Of a DNA stretch of 64,000 nt, positions 44,852-53,503 are shown piece after piece. The stretch's first letter is position 1, and each line of letters opens with the position of its first letter. The position numbers and the translations under genes were made by a program. The notes below the pieces were generated by a model. It ran no database searches, had not been told where the DNA came from, and saw only the letters and a program-made list of their open reading frames with translations. Location: positions 68,625-132,624 of the forward strand of contig CAWBCI010000079.1 of NCBI GenBank assembly GCA_963787195.1. The letters are read 5' to 3'. The stretch comes from CAWBCI01 sp963787195. Lineage in GTDB: Bacteria; Bacteroidota; Bacteroidia; Bacteroidales; JAGOPY01.

Positions 44852-46867
44852 ATGAGAAGTTTATTCCTAATTGTACTGGTATTCTTTTTATCTGTTCAGC
44901 TTCTTGCGGATGAATTTAAAGTTATTTCATTCACAAATGATCCGAAAGACTTAACGGCCCGCCTGGCAAAGAACAAGCGATATGATGATAATGACGAGAT
45001 ATGTGCCCTCATTAAAGTGAGAACAGATTTGAAAAACCTGTTCTTTTCTGCCTCTACGCCCATTGTCGGAGATGTGAATTTTACCGATGGGGAATATTGG
45101 GTATTTGTTTCGGGCGGAACCCAACAACTGAGCATCTGGGCCGAAGGCTTTATTAAATTATCCTATATTTTCCCCTTACCAGTGAAAAAAGAAAATGTAT
45201 ATCTCCTCACACTCTCCTCAAAAAGCGGGGGATATGTACAAACTGAAAAAGGGACCTTGATCGTAACTTCATCCCCGACTAATATGGAGGTCAGGATTGA
45301 TGGTTTTCCCGATCTGATTAAAAGGACGCCATGCAGTTTTGAAAATTACCGGGTAGATGATTATAAGTTTAATTTTCGCAAGGACAGATATCACTCTAAG
45401 GATTCCATTATTTCTATTGATAAGAACGAGCAGAAACAAATTAATATAAGCCTGATGCCTGTCTGGGGTGATTTAATCGTTCTTACGAATAAACAGGATG
45501 TTTCTTTTCAAATTAATCAAAATACTTATTCAGGTCCGGGGCTTAATCTTAGTGGCGTGAAAAATGGCCTGATGCCGGGCAATTACGAATTACTCCTTTC
45601 AAAAGAAAATTATTATCCGAAAACATTGAGTGTGGAAGTCAGGGAAGGTGATACGGGTATTTATACTGTCAATCTCCTGCCTATAACATGTAGTTTAAAA
45701 ATCACGACTGTGCCGGCTGATGCGGATGTGTATATTGATCATGAATTCTATGGGAAAAGCCCTGTTTACCTGGAAGAAATTATTATCGGACAACATGAGA
45801 TTCAAGTATCAAAAGATAATTATATTGATGAGGATAGAAGCGTATATCTTCAAAAAGATAATAATGAGATCATCAATATAGATCTTAAAAATCATACAAA
45901 AATTAAAATTTTATCAGATCCCGCCAATGCAGATGTTTATGCTAATGGTGAATATAAAGGTAAGACCCCGCTTCGGTTTGATGTTATCACCGGTGATATT
46001 AAAATAGTGCTGAAAAGGGATTACTATATGCCGGAAGAAGATACTTTATATATTACAAGAGAAGGGGTCTATAATTATACTTTAAAAAAGCAATTGTATC
46101 TCTTAAATATTAAAACAAAACCAAGCGGGGCAAGTGTTAAAGTGAACAAGGTCAATAAAGGCAGAACACCCGTGGATTTGCATCTGGAGTATGGAACATA
46201 CACAGTTCAAATAGAAAATGATAAGTATGTGACTAAAACCAAACATGTAAACCTTATTAATGACAGGGAGTTTAATATTAGATTAGCCAGGAGATTTACA
46301 GGTTACCTGGGGCTTTCCTATATGCCCTCATTAAGCGATTATGATTATTATAAGTACGGTCTTGAGATGGGCTGGACATATAAAAAAGCCACACGTTTTG
46401 TTAGCGGTTTTGGATATAATCACGGCGGAGGTATGGATCTGACTTCACAAAAACCAGATAAGCTGAAAGTCATTGATGTAGCGAGCTACACGGACCTGAA
46501 TACCGGCTATCTTCCCATGGATGGATTTTTTGAACAAAAAACGAATAATTATTTTTTGCATTTCGGATATGTCGCCACTAAGCCCCTGGTATTCATCTTT
46601 GGTATTAATATCGGCCTGAATACCAAGGAAGGCTACAATGTTTATATTTCTGATGGTAATTATCAGTCGCCTAATTATGGTGATTTATATAGCGGTGATG
46701 TATTTATTGATTCTGAAACTAAACTTAATTCTTCCAACCTGATTTACGGTCTGAACATGATCTTGCCAATCAGTAATATGTATGTTTCAGGTTGTTACTG
46801 GATATCAAATAATTTTGATAAATATTCACCAAAGTATATGTTGGGATTGGGTTATAGTTTTAAATAA
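44852..46867 (+). CDS. PEGA-repeat outer-membrane beta-barrel protein
   Basis: About 671 residues from the ATG at 44852 (MRSLFLIVLVFFLSVQLLA signal peptide); the ATG at 44801 would put 17 charged residues before the signal. After an N-terminal domain of about 130 residues come at least four PEGA repeats (TSSPTNMEVRIDGF; TVPADADVYIDHEFYGKSP; SDPANADVYANGEYKGKTP; TKPSGASVKVNKVNKGRTP). The last 180 residues look like an outer-membrane beta-barrel ending LGYSFK. PEGA modules bind surface polymers such as S-layer or polysaccharide. Followed by the LPP20-like gene on the same strand. Confidence 0.82.
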   Translation: MRSLFLIVLVFFLSVQLLADEFKVISFTNDPKDLTARLAKNKRYDDNDEICALIKVRTDLKNLFFSASTPIVGDVNFTDGEYWVFVSGGTQQLSIWAEGFIKLSYIFPLPVKKENVYLLTLSSKSGGYVQTEKGTLIVTSSPTNMEVRIDGFPDLIKRTPCSFENYRVDDYKFNFRKDRYHSKDSIISIDKNEQKQINISLMPVWGDLIVLTNKQDVSFQINQNTYSGPGLNLSGVKNGLMPGNYELLLSKENYYPKTLSVEVREGDTGIYTVNLLPITCSLKITTVPADADVYIDHEFYGKSPVYLEEIIIGQHEIQVSKDNYIDEDRSVYLQKDNNEIINIDLKNHTKIKILSDPANADVYANGEYKGKTPLRFDVITGDIKIVLKRDYYMPEEDTLYITREGVYNYTLKKQLYLLNIKTKPSGASVKVNKVNKGRTPVDLHLEYGTYTVQIENDKYVTKTKHVNLINDREFNIRLARRFTGYLGLSYMPSLSDYDYYKYGLEMGWTYKKATRFVSGFGYNHGGGMDLTSQKPDKLKVIDVASYTDLNTGYLPMDGFFEQKTNNYFLHFGYVATKPLVFIFGINIGLNTKEGYNVYISDGNYQSPNYGDLYSGDVFIDSETKLNSSNLIYGLNMILPISNMYVSGCYWISNNFDKYSPKYMLGLGYSFK

Positions 46868-46915
46868 GATGATTCTGAAAACTTCAGAATTTTAAATTTG
46901 TCAATAATTAATCAT

Positions 46916-48754
46916 ATGATCCGAAATTTATCTTCGAGTGCATTTTTCCTGGCCTTGTTTTATTCGTTATTATTTCCTCTTGTCTCGCTTGCTCAAAATT
47001 CTGAAATGCAATACATTATCAGGGATAATAATTATACATGGGGATATGGTGAATCAAGGGATTATGATGAAGCAAATAAAAAGGCCCTGGACGATCTGGT
47101 CTCAAAAATATCCGTTCAGGTGGAGAGTCATTCCGAATATTCTATACAGGAAGATAGCGCCGGATTCAGGGATAATATCAAGTCGATTATAAAAACATAT
47201 TCAAATTCCACCCTGACCGGAACCCGGGAGATCATGAATTTGAAAAATGATGTATTCCTGGTCCTTAGATACATTCAGAATTCAGATATAAAGAAGATAT
47301 TTGAACAAAGGGAAAATAAGATAAGGGATTATATTTCTTTGGGTTTAAATGCTCAAAATGAGAACAGAATAGGCGATGCATTAAAATATTTCTACTGGTC
47401 CTATGCATTATTTTTGAGTCATCCAAATCATGCTACACTGGAAATGGAGTTTGAGAATAAAATGGTTTTGATCGGCCTGTTTTTGCAGGATAGGTTAAGT
47501 TCCATATTTTCGGGAATTGTAATGAAAATAGATCAGAAGTACCAGTTGAAGAATGATGACAAAACTAAAATTATACTTAAATGCAGCTATAGGGGTTCCG
47601 ATATCAGAAATTTGGAATTTCGTTATGATATGGGAGGACAATTATCACCTCCTCATGAAGTAGTTGATGGCCAGGCTGAAATATATTTATATGGTGCCCA
47701 GCAAGAAAATCTGGACGATCTGAATATAAAAATTGAGTATAAATATTTGACAAAGTGCGAGCATGATAAAGAACTTGATGTTGTTTTGTCCAGTGTAAGT
47801 ATTCCTTATTTCATTCCCTCAAATAAAAAGATAAGTCTGGCCTCCGAAGTAAAGGTCATCAGCCCGAAAGTATATAAGGCTCCTGGATATGAAGCGATTA
47901 ATAAACTTAATGGTTCTGAAACTTATTATAAAAAGACGATAAGGAATTTGCTGGCTTCCATCACCAAAGGGGCATATGAACCGGCTTTTAAGTACTTTTC
48001 TGCCGAAGGAAAGGAAATGTTTAAAAAATTAATTGAAAATGGTAATGTATCGGTGCTCCCTTTACGGGATACCCTGAAGATCGTACAGTTGAACGGTGAA
48101 ACCATGCTTCGGTCTATCCCTATGGCATTTTACTTCCCGAATAGCGACAGACAGTTTATTGAGAATGTAGTTTTTATTTTTAATGAAGACAGATTAATAG
48201 AGGCCGTTTCATTTGCCATTAGTGATAATACCATTAAAAGTATAGTATCGCATTCAGACAGGTTTGGCAGTGATGTGGATAAATACACTTTAATAAAGTT
48301 CATGGAGTTATATAAAACCGCCTATAGTCTCAAAAGGCTGGATTATATAGAATCCATCTTCTCGGATAATGCACTCATTATTGTCGGTACAGTATTAAAG
48401 CAAATGCAGCCTATGGACGCCATGTATGAAAATTTGGGAACTAATATTATTAAATATCAGCAATACTCTAAAAGCGAATACATTAAACGTCTGAAAAATA
48501 TTTTTAACCGTAATGAATATATCAATATAGATTTTGATGAAGCACAAGTACGAAAAGTGAACGGAGATGATAAAATTTATGGAATTCAGATAGCGCAGAA
48601 TTATTACTCTTCCACCTATAGTGATTTTGGTTATTTATTTCTTACGATCGACCTGAATGATTCCTTAAATCCCACTATATACGTGAGGACCTGGCAACCC
48701 CAAAAAGATGAAAACGGGAAAATTTTCGGAATAGAAGACTTTAGGTTCAATTAA
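46916..48754 (+). CDS. secreted LPP20-like domain protein
   Basis: About 612 residues from ATG 46916 (MIRNLSSSAFFLALFYSLLF signal peptide). A TTG 18 bp upstream is possible, but TAAATTTG at 46893-46900 overlaps it as a potential -7 box. Residues about 25-130 resemble LPP20-family domains (GYGESRDYDEANKKALDDLV, repeated acidic/basic helices), known from flagellar-sheath and other envelope lipoproteins. The remainder is a large beta-rich region plus an NTF2-like segment (MELYKTAYSLKRLDYIESIF) near the C-terminus. 48 bp after the PEGA-protein gene; the two are probably one operon and one envelope complex. Confidence 0.72.
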   Translation: MIRNLSSSAFFLALFYSLLFPLVSLAQNSEMQYIIRDNNYTWGYGESRDYDEANKKALDDLVSKISVQVESHSEYSIQEDSAGFRDNIKSIIKTYSNSTLTGTREIMNLKNDVFLVLRYIQNSDIKKIFEQRENKIRDYISLGLNAQNENRIGDALKYFYWSYALFLSHPNHATLEMEFENKMVLIGLFLQDRLSSIFSGIVMKIDQKYQLKNDDKTKIILKCSYRGSDIRNLEFRYDMGGQLSPPHEVVDGQAEIYLYGAQQENLDDLNIKIEYKYLTKCEHDKELDVVLSSVSIPYFIPSNKKISLASEVKVISPKVYKAPGYEAINKLNGSETYYKKTIRNLLASITKGAYEPAFKYFSAEGKEMFKKLIENGNVSVLPLRDTLKIVQLNGETMLRSIPMAFYFPNSDRQFIENVVFIFNEDRLIEAVSFAISDNTIKSIVSHSDRFGSDVDKYTLIKFMELYKTAYSLKRLDYIESIFSDNALIIVGTVLKQMQPMDAMYENLGTNIIKYQQYSKSEYIKRLKNIFNRNEYINIDFDEAQVRKVNGDDKIYGIQIAQNYYSSTYSDFGYLFLTIDLNDSLNPTIYVRTWQPQKDENGKIFGIEDFRFN

Positions 48755-48812
48755 AAAGCATTGCTTTGGCTTCCCTTGTTCAACAAAACCAAATTATTAC
48801 CCTGATAATAAA

Positions 48813-49040
48813 TCAACCCAAAATACTCTTTGCTGCCAGGTAGAATTCTCCTTCCCTTTCGATATCCAATTCCTGGTAAGTATATTTCGTAGCCTTTTCA
48901 CCCGGCTCTATTTTGAGGGATACGGTGAAGGCAGTGTACGGACTATCCAAAATAACTCTGGGATTTTCATCCGAAAGTTCCATAGCTGCCTTAGCGATTG
49001 CATTTATGAATGACCTGGCAATTTTGAATTCGTTTGACAT
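48813..49040 (-). CDS. duplicated 75-residue protein, copy A
   Basis: A 75-residue protein (MSNEFKIARSFINAIAKAAM start; YTAFTVSLKIEPGEKATKY middle). A second copy at 50192-50419 differs at only a few residues. It has one predicted amphipathic helix followed by a beta-rich part. No family recognised. The two copies and about 60 bp of shared upstream DNA are direct repeats flanking a rearranged segment. Confidence 0.7.
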   Translation of the reverse strand: MSNEFKIARSFINAIAKAAMELSDENPRVILDSPYTAFTVSLKIEPGEKATKYTYQELDIEREGEFYLAAKSILG

Positions 49041-49104
49041 AAAAATATTTTAAAGAAGTTTTGTTAAAGATAGTAAAAGATACTTTGTTGAAGATAAATG
49101 AAAT

Positions 49105-49402
49105 TATCATAAAGCATATAAATTGTGAAGCAACCGATGCTTTAGCGATAAGTTTCAATCATTATTACTGGGGTAAACTTATAACCAGTCTTGGTGTATA
49201 CCAATCAATATAACGGAGATCCCGGTCAGTCAACCTGGACCGAACTGGATTATGGCCACGGTGAAAATGAATACGAATGGCACAGTTCCGGAATCATCCT
49301 GCTCGAAATCCCCGATGAAGTGATCTATATCGCATTCCATTATATCACGGACGTGGATAATACAATTTATTTTCTGCTGGATAATTTCAATGTGAGGGAG
49401 TG
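49105..49402 (+). pseudogene. fragment of a choice-of-anchor-J domain
   Basis: This 300-bp segment is a degraded copy of the last domain of the 39.8-kb zincin gene (compare 42660-42948). Shared phrases in translation include NQYNGDPGQSTWTEL and DVDNTIYFLLDNF. A small indel near 49180 breaks the frame and no start or signal peptide remains. It lies inside the segment flanked by the duplicated 75-residue genes. Confidence 0.85.
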
Positions 49403-49417
49403 ATTTTGGGAGGCTGG

Positions 49418-49650
49418 GTTTTTAATGTGCTATTTATTATGTGCTGTGTGCTAGGTGTTTCCTTATCAAGGTGCCAGTTTTAGTACATATTAAATTGAAA
49501 ATAGTAAATAGTAAATATAAAATAGGATAGAGAACATATAAAATATTAAATATAAAATATTACATATTATATAGTACATGATAACCTTTCTAAGCGACAC
49601 TATTATTGGATTACCGCGAATCAGTCACAAATCTCTGTTCCACCTTTCCA
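49418..49650. repeat. A/T-rich repeat, copy 3
   Basis: Third copy of the spacer seen at 37.9-38.5 kb, more diverged. Exact 7-nt arrays at 49426-49453 (TGTGCTA, TTTATTA, TGTGCTG, TGTGCTA) and 49489-49523 (ATTAAAT, TGAAAAT, AGTAAAT, AGTAAAT, ATAAAAT). No gene between 49404 and 49793. Confidence 0.85.
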
Positions 49651-49728
49651 CTTGGTGTTCGTTGAACAATCTTATCTTAGTCGGAAGATGTAATACCCGA
49701 TACTCCGGGGTGGAATCAGGGTGCAGAG

Positions 49729-49758
49729 TTTGTCTTGGCGTTTAAATCCCTAATTTTG
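49729..49758 (+). promoter_or_regulatory. Bacteroidota-type promoter (TTTG-N18-TAATTTTG)
   Basis: TTTG at 49729-49732 and TAATTTTG at 49751-49758 with an 18-nt spacer, close to the Bacteroidota consensus, 35 bp before the start of the 108-residue gene. The best complete promoter match in the window. Confidence 0.6.
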
Positions 49759-49793
49759 CAGCCAATTGTTTCTATATACTTAATGCGTTTAAT

Positions 49794-50120
49794 ATGAAAT
49801 TAGAAGAAGCAGAATTGGTATACACTAAGATTAAATCCTCAGAACTTACAGACCTGGTGAATAATCTTGTAATGATAGGTGTTCGGTACGCCAGGATTAG
49901 AGTGGATTGGTATTTGAGTTCTACTCAAGAACGTAATGAAATGGATGATGAAAGGACGATTGCCCATGATGCTTTTATCAGCTCTTGCGACATTCTTGCC
50001 AGGAATATGGCTAATCATGGAGAGGATAGTTCCTGGAGAAATATTTTAGGTAAGAACAGGAAAGATATTGGTGACTTTGCGTGCTGGTTACATTTGATTA
50101 TTGGAATCAAAGCAAGATAA
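49794..50120 (+). CDS. hypothetical 108-residue helical protein
   Basis: A 108-residue, mostly helical, charged protein (LVNNLVMIGVRYARIRVDWY, GDFACWLHLIIGIKAR end). No family recognised. It has its own good promoter and sits between the duplicated 75-residue genes, so it may have arrived with that rearrangement. Likely cytosolic; no signal peptide or membrane helix. Confidence 0.6.
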   Translation: MKLEEAELVYTKIKSSELTDLVNNLVMIGVRYARIRVDWYLSSTQERNEMDDERTIAHDAFISSCDILARNMANHGEDSSWRNILGKNRKDIGDFACWLHLIIGIKAR

Positions 50121-50191
50121 ATTGCGTTTCTGTATAAATTTGCTGGCATAATTAACAAAAAAATGAGGCCAGGGTATTACTCTACATTATT

Positions 50192-50419
50192 TCAACCCAA
50201 AATATTCTTTGCTGCCAGGTAGAATTCTCCTTCCCTTTCGATATCCAATTCCTGGTATGTATATTTCGTAGCCTTTTCACCCGGCTCTATTTTGAGGGAT
50301 ACGGTGAAGGCAGTGTACGGACTATCCAAAATAACTCTGGGATTTTCATCCGAAAGTTTCATAGCTGCCTTAGCGATTGCATTTATGAAAGACCTGGCAA
50401 TTCTGAATTCGTTTGACAT
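50192..50419 (-). CDS. duplicated 75-residue protein, copy B
   Basis: Near-identical to the copy at 48813-49040 (differences at residues near 6, 21 and 72). Upstream, about 60 bp are also shared. Both copies appear intact, so they are probably both expressed or very recently duplicated. Confidence 0.7.
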   Translation of the reverse strand: MSNEFRIARSFINAIAKAAMKLSDENPRVILDSPYTAFTVSLKIEPGEKATKYTYQELDIEREGEFYLAAKNILG

Positions 50420-50503
50420 AAAAATACTTTAAAGAAGTTTTGTTAAAGATAGTAAAAGATACTTTGTTGAAGATTAATGCAATTAGATAATTACTATTGA
50501 AAA

Positions 50504-50641
50504 ATGAAGAAAAAGGAAAGTTTAATAGGTTGGATGTGGAAAAAAACTCTATTGAAATACGAAAGCATATCATTGACTCTTGATCATGAAGGAAAAGTAT
50601 ATCAATCAATTTTAGGAATAGGAACTAAAATATTAATTTAA
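50504..50641 (+). CDS. possible 45-residue peptide
   Basis: A short open frame (MKKKESLIGWMWKKTLLKYE start) whose end overlaps the end of the convergent SH3-protein gene by 4 bp. The composition is protein-like but there is no recognised family or promoter. Could be spurious. Confidence 0.25.
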   Translation: MKKKESLIGWMWKKTLLKYESISLTLDHEGKVYQSILGIGTKILI

Positions 50642-51216
50642 TTACCCGTATGAGAAAACTTTACCAATCTCGAGCTAATGTAGCCTTCCTGACTATCTAT
50701 CTTTATTTTATACCATTCTATATTATCAGTGTCAAAGTAACCCTTTTGAGCAAGTTCAACTAAATTTCCCTTTTTTAAAACAAATAATTTATTATATTTA
50801 ACAGAAGGTCCAGAACGTATATTAGCATCAACTTTTAGTATATAGAAATCTTTTTCAATGACCATGACTTTTCTTTCTGGTTTGGCTATAAAAGTAGCAT
50901 TGTAGTCAGCAGGTTTATTAATAAATCCCATAATAGTTACTAAAAGAGAAATAAAGCCTATGGGATATAGTATTAGAATTCTTGAAAGTCGGTATTTTTT
51001 CACTGCAATTATCACTCCTACTATACTTCCAATGAATAGCCCCCATACACACCACATTATTATAGGATTAAATGGAGTAATTTTAATTAAATTATCAAAA
51101 TAGAAAAAGGTATTATATCCTAAAAATATAAATAATTTCACTAAACCGATTATCATCAACCAAATTATTAAGCCTATGATCAATAAGATCAAACCATATT
51201 TACGTTCTTTACTCAT
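50638..51216 (-). CDS. membrane protein with C-terminal SH3 domain
   Basis: A 192-residue protein with three predicted helices (about 9-30, 52-72, 80-100) and a bacterial SH3 (SH3_3-like) domain over about 115-185 (YILKVDANIRSGPSVKYNKL; WYKIKIDSQEGYISSRLV). Bacterial SH3 domains usually bind peptidoglycan or peptides. It lies 126 bp downstream of the six-gene tubulin/Hsp70 operon on the same strand. It may be a looser last member, giving the complex a cell-wall contact; that link is inference. Confidence 0.78.
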   Translation of the reverse strand: MSKERKYGLILLIIGLIIWLMIIGLVKLFIFLGYNTFFYFDNLIKITPFNPIIMWCVWGLFIGSIVGVIIAVKKYRLSRILILYPIGFISLLVTIMGFINKPADYNATFIAKPERKVMVIEKDFYILKVDANIRSGPSVKYNKLFVLKKGNLVELAQKGYFDTDNIEWYKIKIDSQEGYISSRLVKFSHTGN

Positions 51217-51342
51217 TTAGAATAAGTTTTAAATAATTTCATAAATTATTTATATATTTAATTAAGTATAATAAGAATATATATGTTCTAATTATGTTCA
51301 AGCTAACGAATCATTATTTATGAGCGAATTTATGAATAATCA

Positions 51343-53496
51343 TTAGATTTGTTCATGAATTTGACTCCTTTTAATTTTTGTCGAAACTTTTGTCTTTTTA
51401 GAAATAAGATATTTAAATAGAAAATATCCTCCAACTGATATGCCTGTGATAAAGAGTAAAAATGCCCAGGCAAAAACCGAAAACATTCCATTTTTTGTGT
51501 ATGCATTATCCCAATTCAGAAAATAGTCGTAGGTCAGATTTAACCAATCCGGCATAGAAGCCGATATAATTAGTCTGATGAGCGAAAGGAAAGCTGCAAT
51601 TATGGCTGCATATTTAATAATTTCAGCAATGAAGGCATTTCTCGGAAAGATTACCTTGATGGAAAGTGGTATTTCAAGCTTTTGACCACTGCTTGTAAGA
51701 ACTTGAATTGTAGTATCATATTTAATACCTTTTTGTATTAATCTCGAATCAATTGTAATAGTCAATTGATCGCCCCTATCACTTTCGATTATATTATTAA
51801 ATGTGACAGTATCAGAAGATAAGGTAACTCCATCGAGTACATTGGAAAATGAAACTTCTCCTTCTGTATATCCTCTTGTAATATTTTCGAACAACAAACT
51901 TTCTACAATTACAGAACCACTCTGGATTTTGGGAAATGATACAGATGATTTATTGACTACAATGTCAGGATAAATAAGTTTGCTGTCAAGAAGGTGTAAA
52001 AATGTTTCTAAACCAACATTTTCGTTTCCTTCAACCTGCTTTTTAATTTTATTCCATTTTTCTATAATTCGATCTCTTCCAATAGTTTTCAACCAAACAA
52101 GGATCATTGAATTGAATAATTCTTTTTTCCCTTCTTTCCAGTTTTCAATATTTTTATTAATTTCCTTACATAGATCTTCTGTAGTATTTACCATGTATTT
52201 GCCGGCAAAAAGGTATGGTAATTTTGGGTTGAAGGTATATAAAAATTCAAGGTATGCTAAATCAACATTTGCAGCAGAGTCTCTTATTTTTACAAATTTC
52301 TGATAATTATCTTTTTGAGTTTCTTTTAGCCAAATTTCGATCGTTCCTTGCTTATATTGTTCTTTACCTAATTTAAATGTATTATAATTTTGGAGAAAAA
52401 AGGAGCAAAGTTCAGCAAGTGAAAGAGTGAGGTTTTTTGAAAATCTATAAGGTAATTTCGGATTAAGCCTATAAACTATTTGGAGGTACCTTAAATATTC
52501 ATTTTTTTGTGTCTTTGTAATCTCGATAAATTGTTTTGCTTTGACGGGACTGAAATAATCAATTGAATTTACTATTAAGCCATCCTTTATATACTGACGA
52601 GCATCCGCTTCATTATTGAATAGGATTTCACCTATATCTTCAATGCTGTATGCTAGCTTGTTTTCGATTATTTCCCTTCCTCTTCTCTTCGTTTCTTCGT
52701 CTTTCAGCTCTTGGATTTTGAATGCTTCCTCTGTCATCCATGAAACAGAAAGAAGTTGATCTTTTAACTGTTGGCCTGAGGGATTCCCATAAGCTACATA
52801 TTCTTTTGAATCAAGTGTTTTTTTTATTATACTAGCAATTTCTTCATCATTTAAATCTATTTTTAAACCCTCTTCAAAAATATTTTCTATTTCACTGGGA
52901 TCTGCTATTCCATCCTTAAGCATCATATTGAAAAGAGCTTCCAACTTACCTTCCCCGATCTTCATCCTCTTTTCCTTCAATTTTAAATAATAATCGTTAA
53001 TAAGTTGATTTGATGATAATTGTCTAATTGCATACTCTAATTTTTTTAGACAATTGGAAAGATTGTTTTTACCATATTTATCTTCAATTGAATTTCTGAT
53101 TTGAACACTGCCTGATTCCCACAAATTCTTCTTTTCTTTCCAGAATATTTCAATGATTGCGAAATTGTTTTTTGCAATTTCCGGGTTTATTGAAATTATT
53201 TGATGGTAGTCAAGATAAAGAACTTCAAATAGATTATCGGACTCAATGATTTTCCAATCTCCATCAGAGTCTCCGAAATTCGGAGGAAGAGATTTTAATC
53301 CTTTATCTTTTGTAACCTGAGATATTCTATCTTTTCTGGAAATTGCTTTTAAATCCCTATGTGTTTCTATATTATCAGCTTTAATATCTTGCGAAATCTC
53401 GTCAGTGGATATCCCTTTAATTTTCCCATTAGGTTCGGGGGAATTCGTGGATTTTCCACTAATTTTACCCTTATCTGTATTGAAATCATCAGTCAT
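51343..53496 (-). CDS. membrane-anchored helical-repeat protein of the tubulin/Hsp70 operon
   Basis: A 717-residue protein. After a Ser/Asp-rich N-terminus it has a helical region, then repeated modules near residues 330-395 and 405-465 with the pattern YLxxLYxxNPKLPYxF...ELC/DLC...WLK (YLQIVYRLNPKLPYRF and YLEFLYTFNPKLPYLF are clear copies). A beta-sandwich region follows (about 515-620), then two membrane helices (about 622-645 and 672-700) and a basic tail. It looks like an adaptor whose helical repeats and beta-sandwich sit on the same membrane protein. Seven bp after the Hsp70 gene. Family not recognised. Confidence 0.75.
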   Translation of the reverse strand: MTDDFNTDKGKISGKSTNSPEPNGKIKGISTDEISQDIKADNIETHRDLKAISRKDRISQVTKDKGLKSLPPNFGDSDGDWKIIESDNLFEVLYLDYHQIISINPEIAKNNFAIIEIFWKEKKNLWESGSVQIRNSIEDKYGKNNLSNCLKKLEYAIRQLSSNQLINDYYLKLKEKRMKIGEGKLEALFNMMLKDGIADPSEIENIFEEGLKIDLNDEEIASIIKKTLDSKEYVAYGNPSGQQLKDQLLSVSWMTEEAFKIQELKDEETKRRGREIIENKLAYSIEDIGEILFNNEADARQYIKDGLIVNSIDYFSPVKAKQFIEITKTQKNEYLRYLQIVYRLNPKLPYRFSKNLTLSLAELCSFFLQNYNTFKLGKEQYKQGTIEIWLKETQKDNYQKFVKIRDSAANVDLAYLEFLYTFNPKLPYLFAGKYMVNTTEDLCKEINKNIENWKEGKKELFNSMILVWLKTIGRDRIIEKWNKIKKQVEGNENVGLETFLHLLDSKLIYPDIVVNKSSVSFPKIQSGSVIVESLLFENITRGYTEGEVSFSNVLDGVTLSSDTVTFNNIIESDRGDQLTITIDSRLIQKGIKYDTTIQVLTSSGQKLEIPLSIKVIFPRNAFIAEIIKYAAIIAAFLSLIRLIISASMPDWLNLTYDYFLNWDNAYTKNGMFSVFAWAFLLFITGISVGGYFLFKYLISKKTKVSTKIKRSQIHEQI

Positions 53497-53503
53497 AACT
53501 TGA

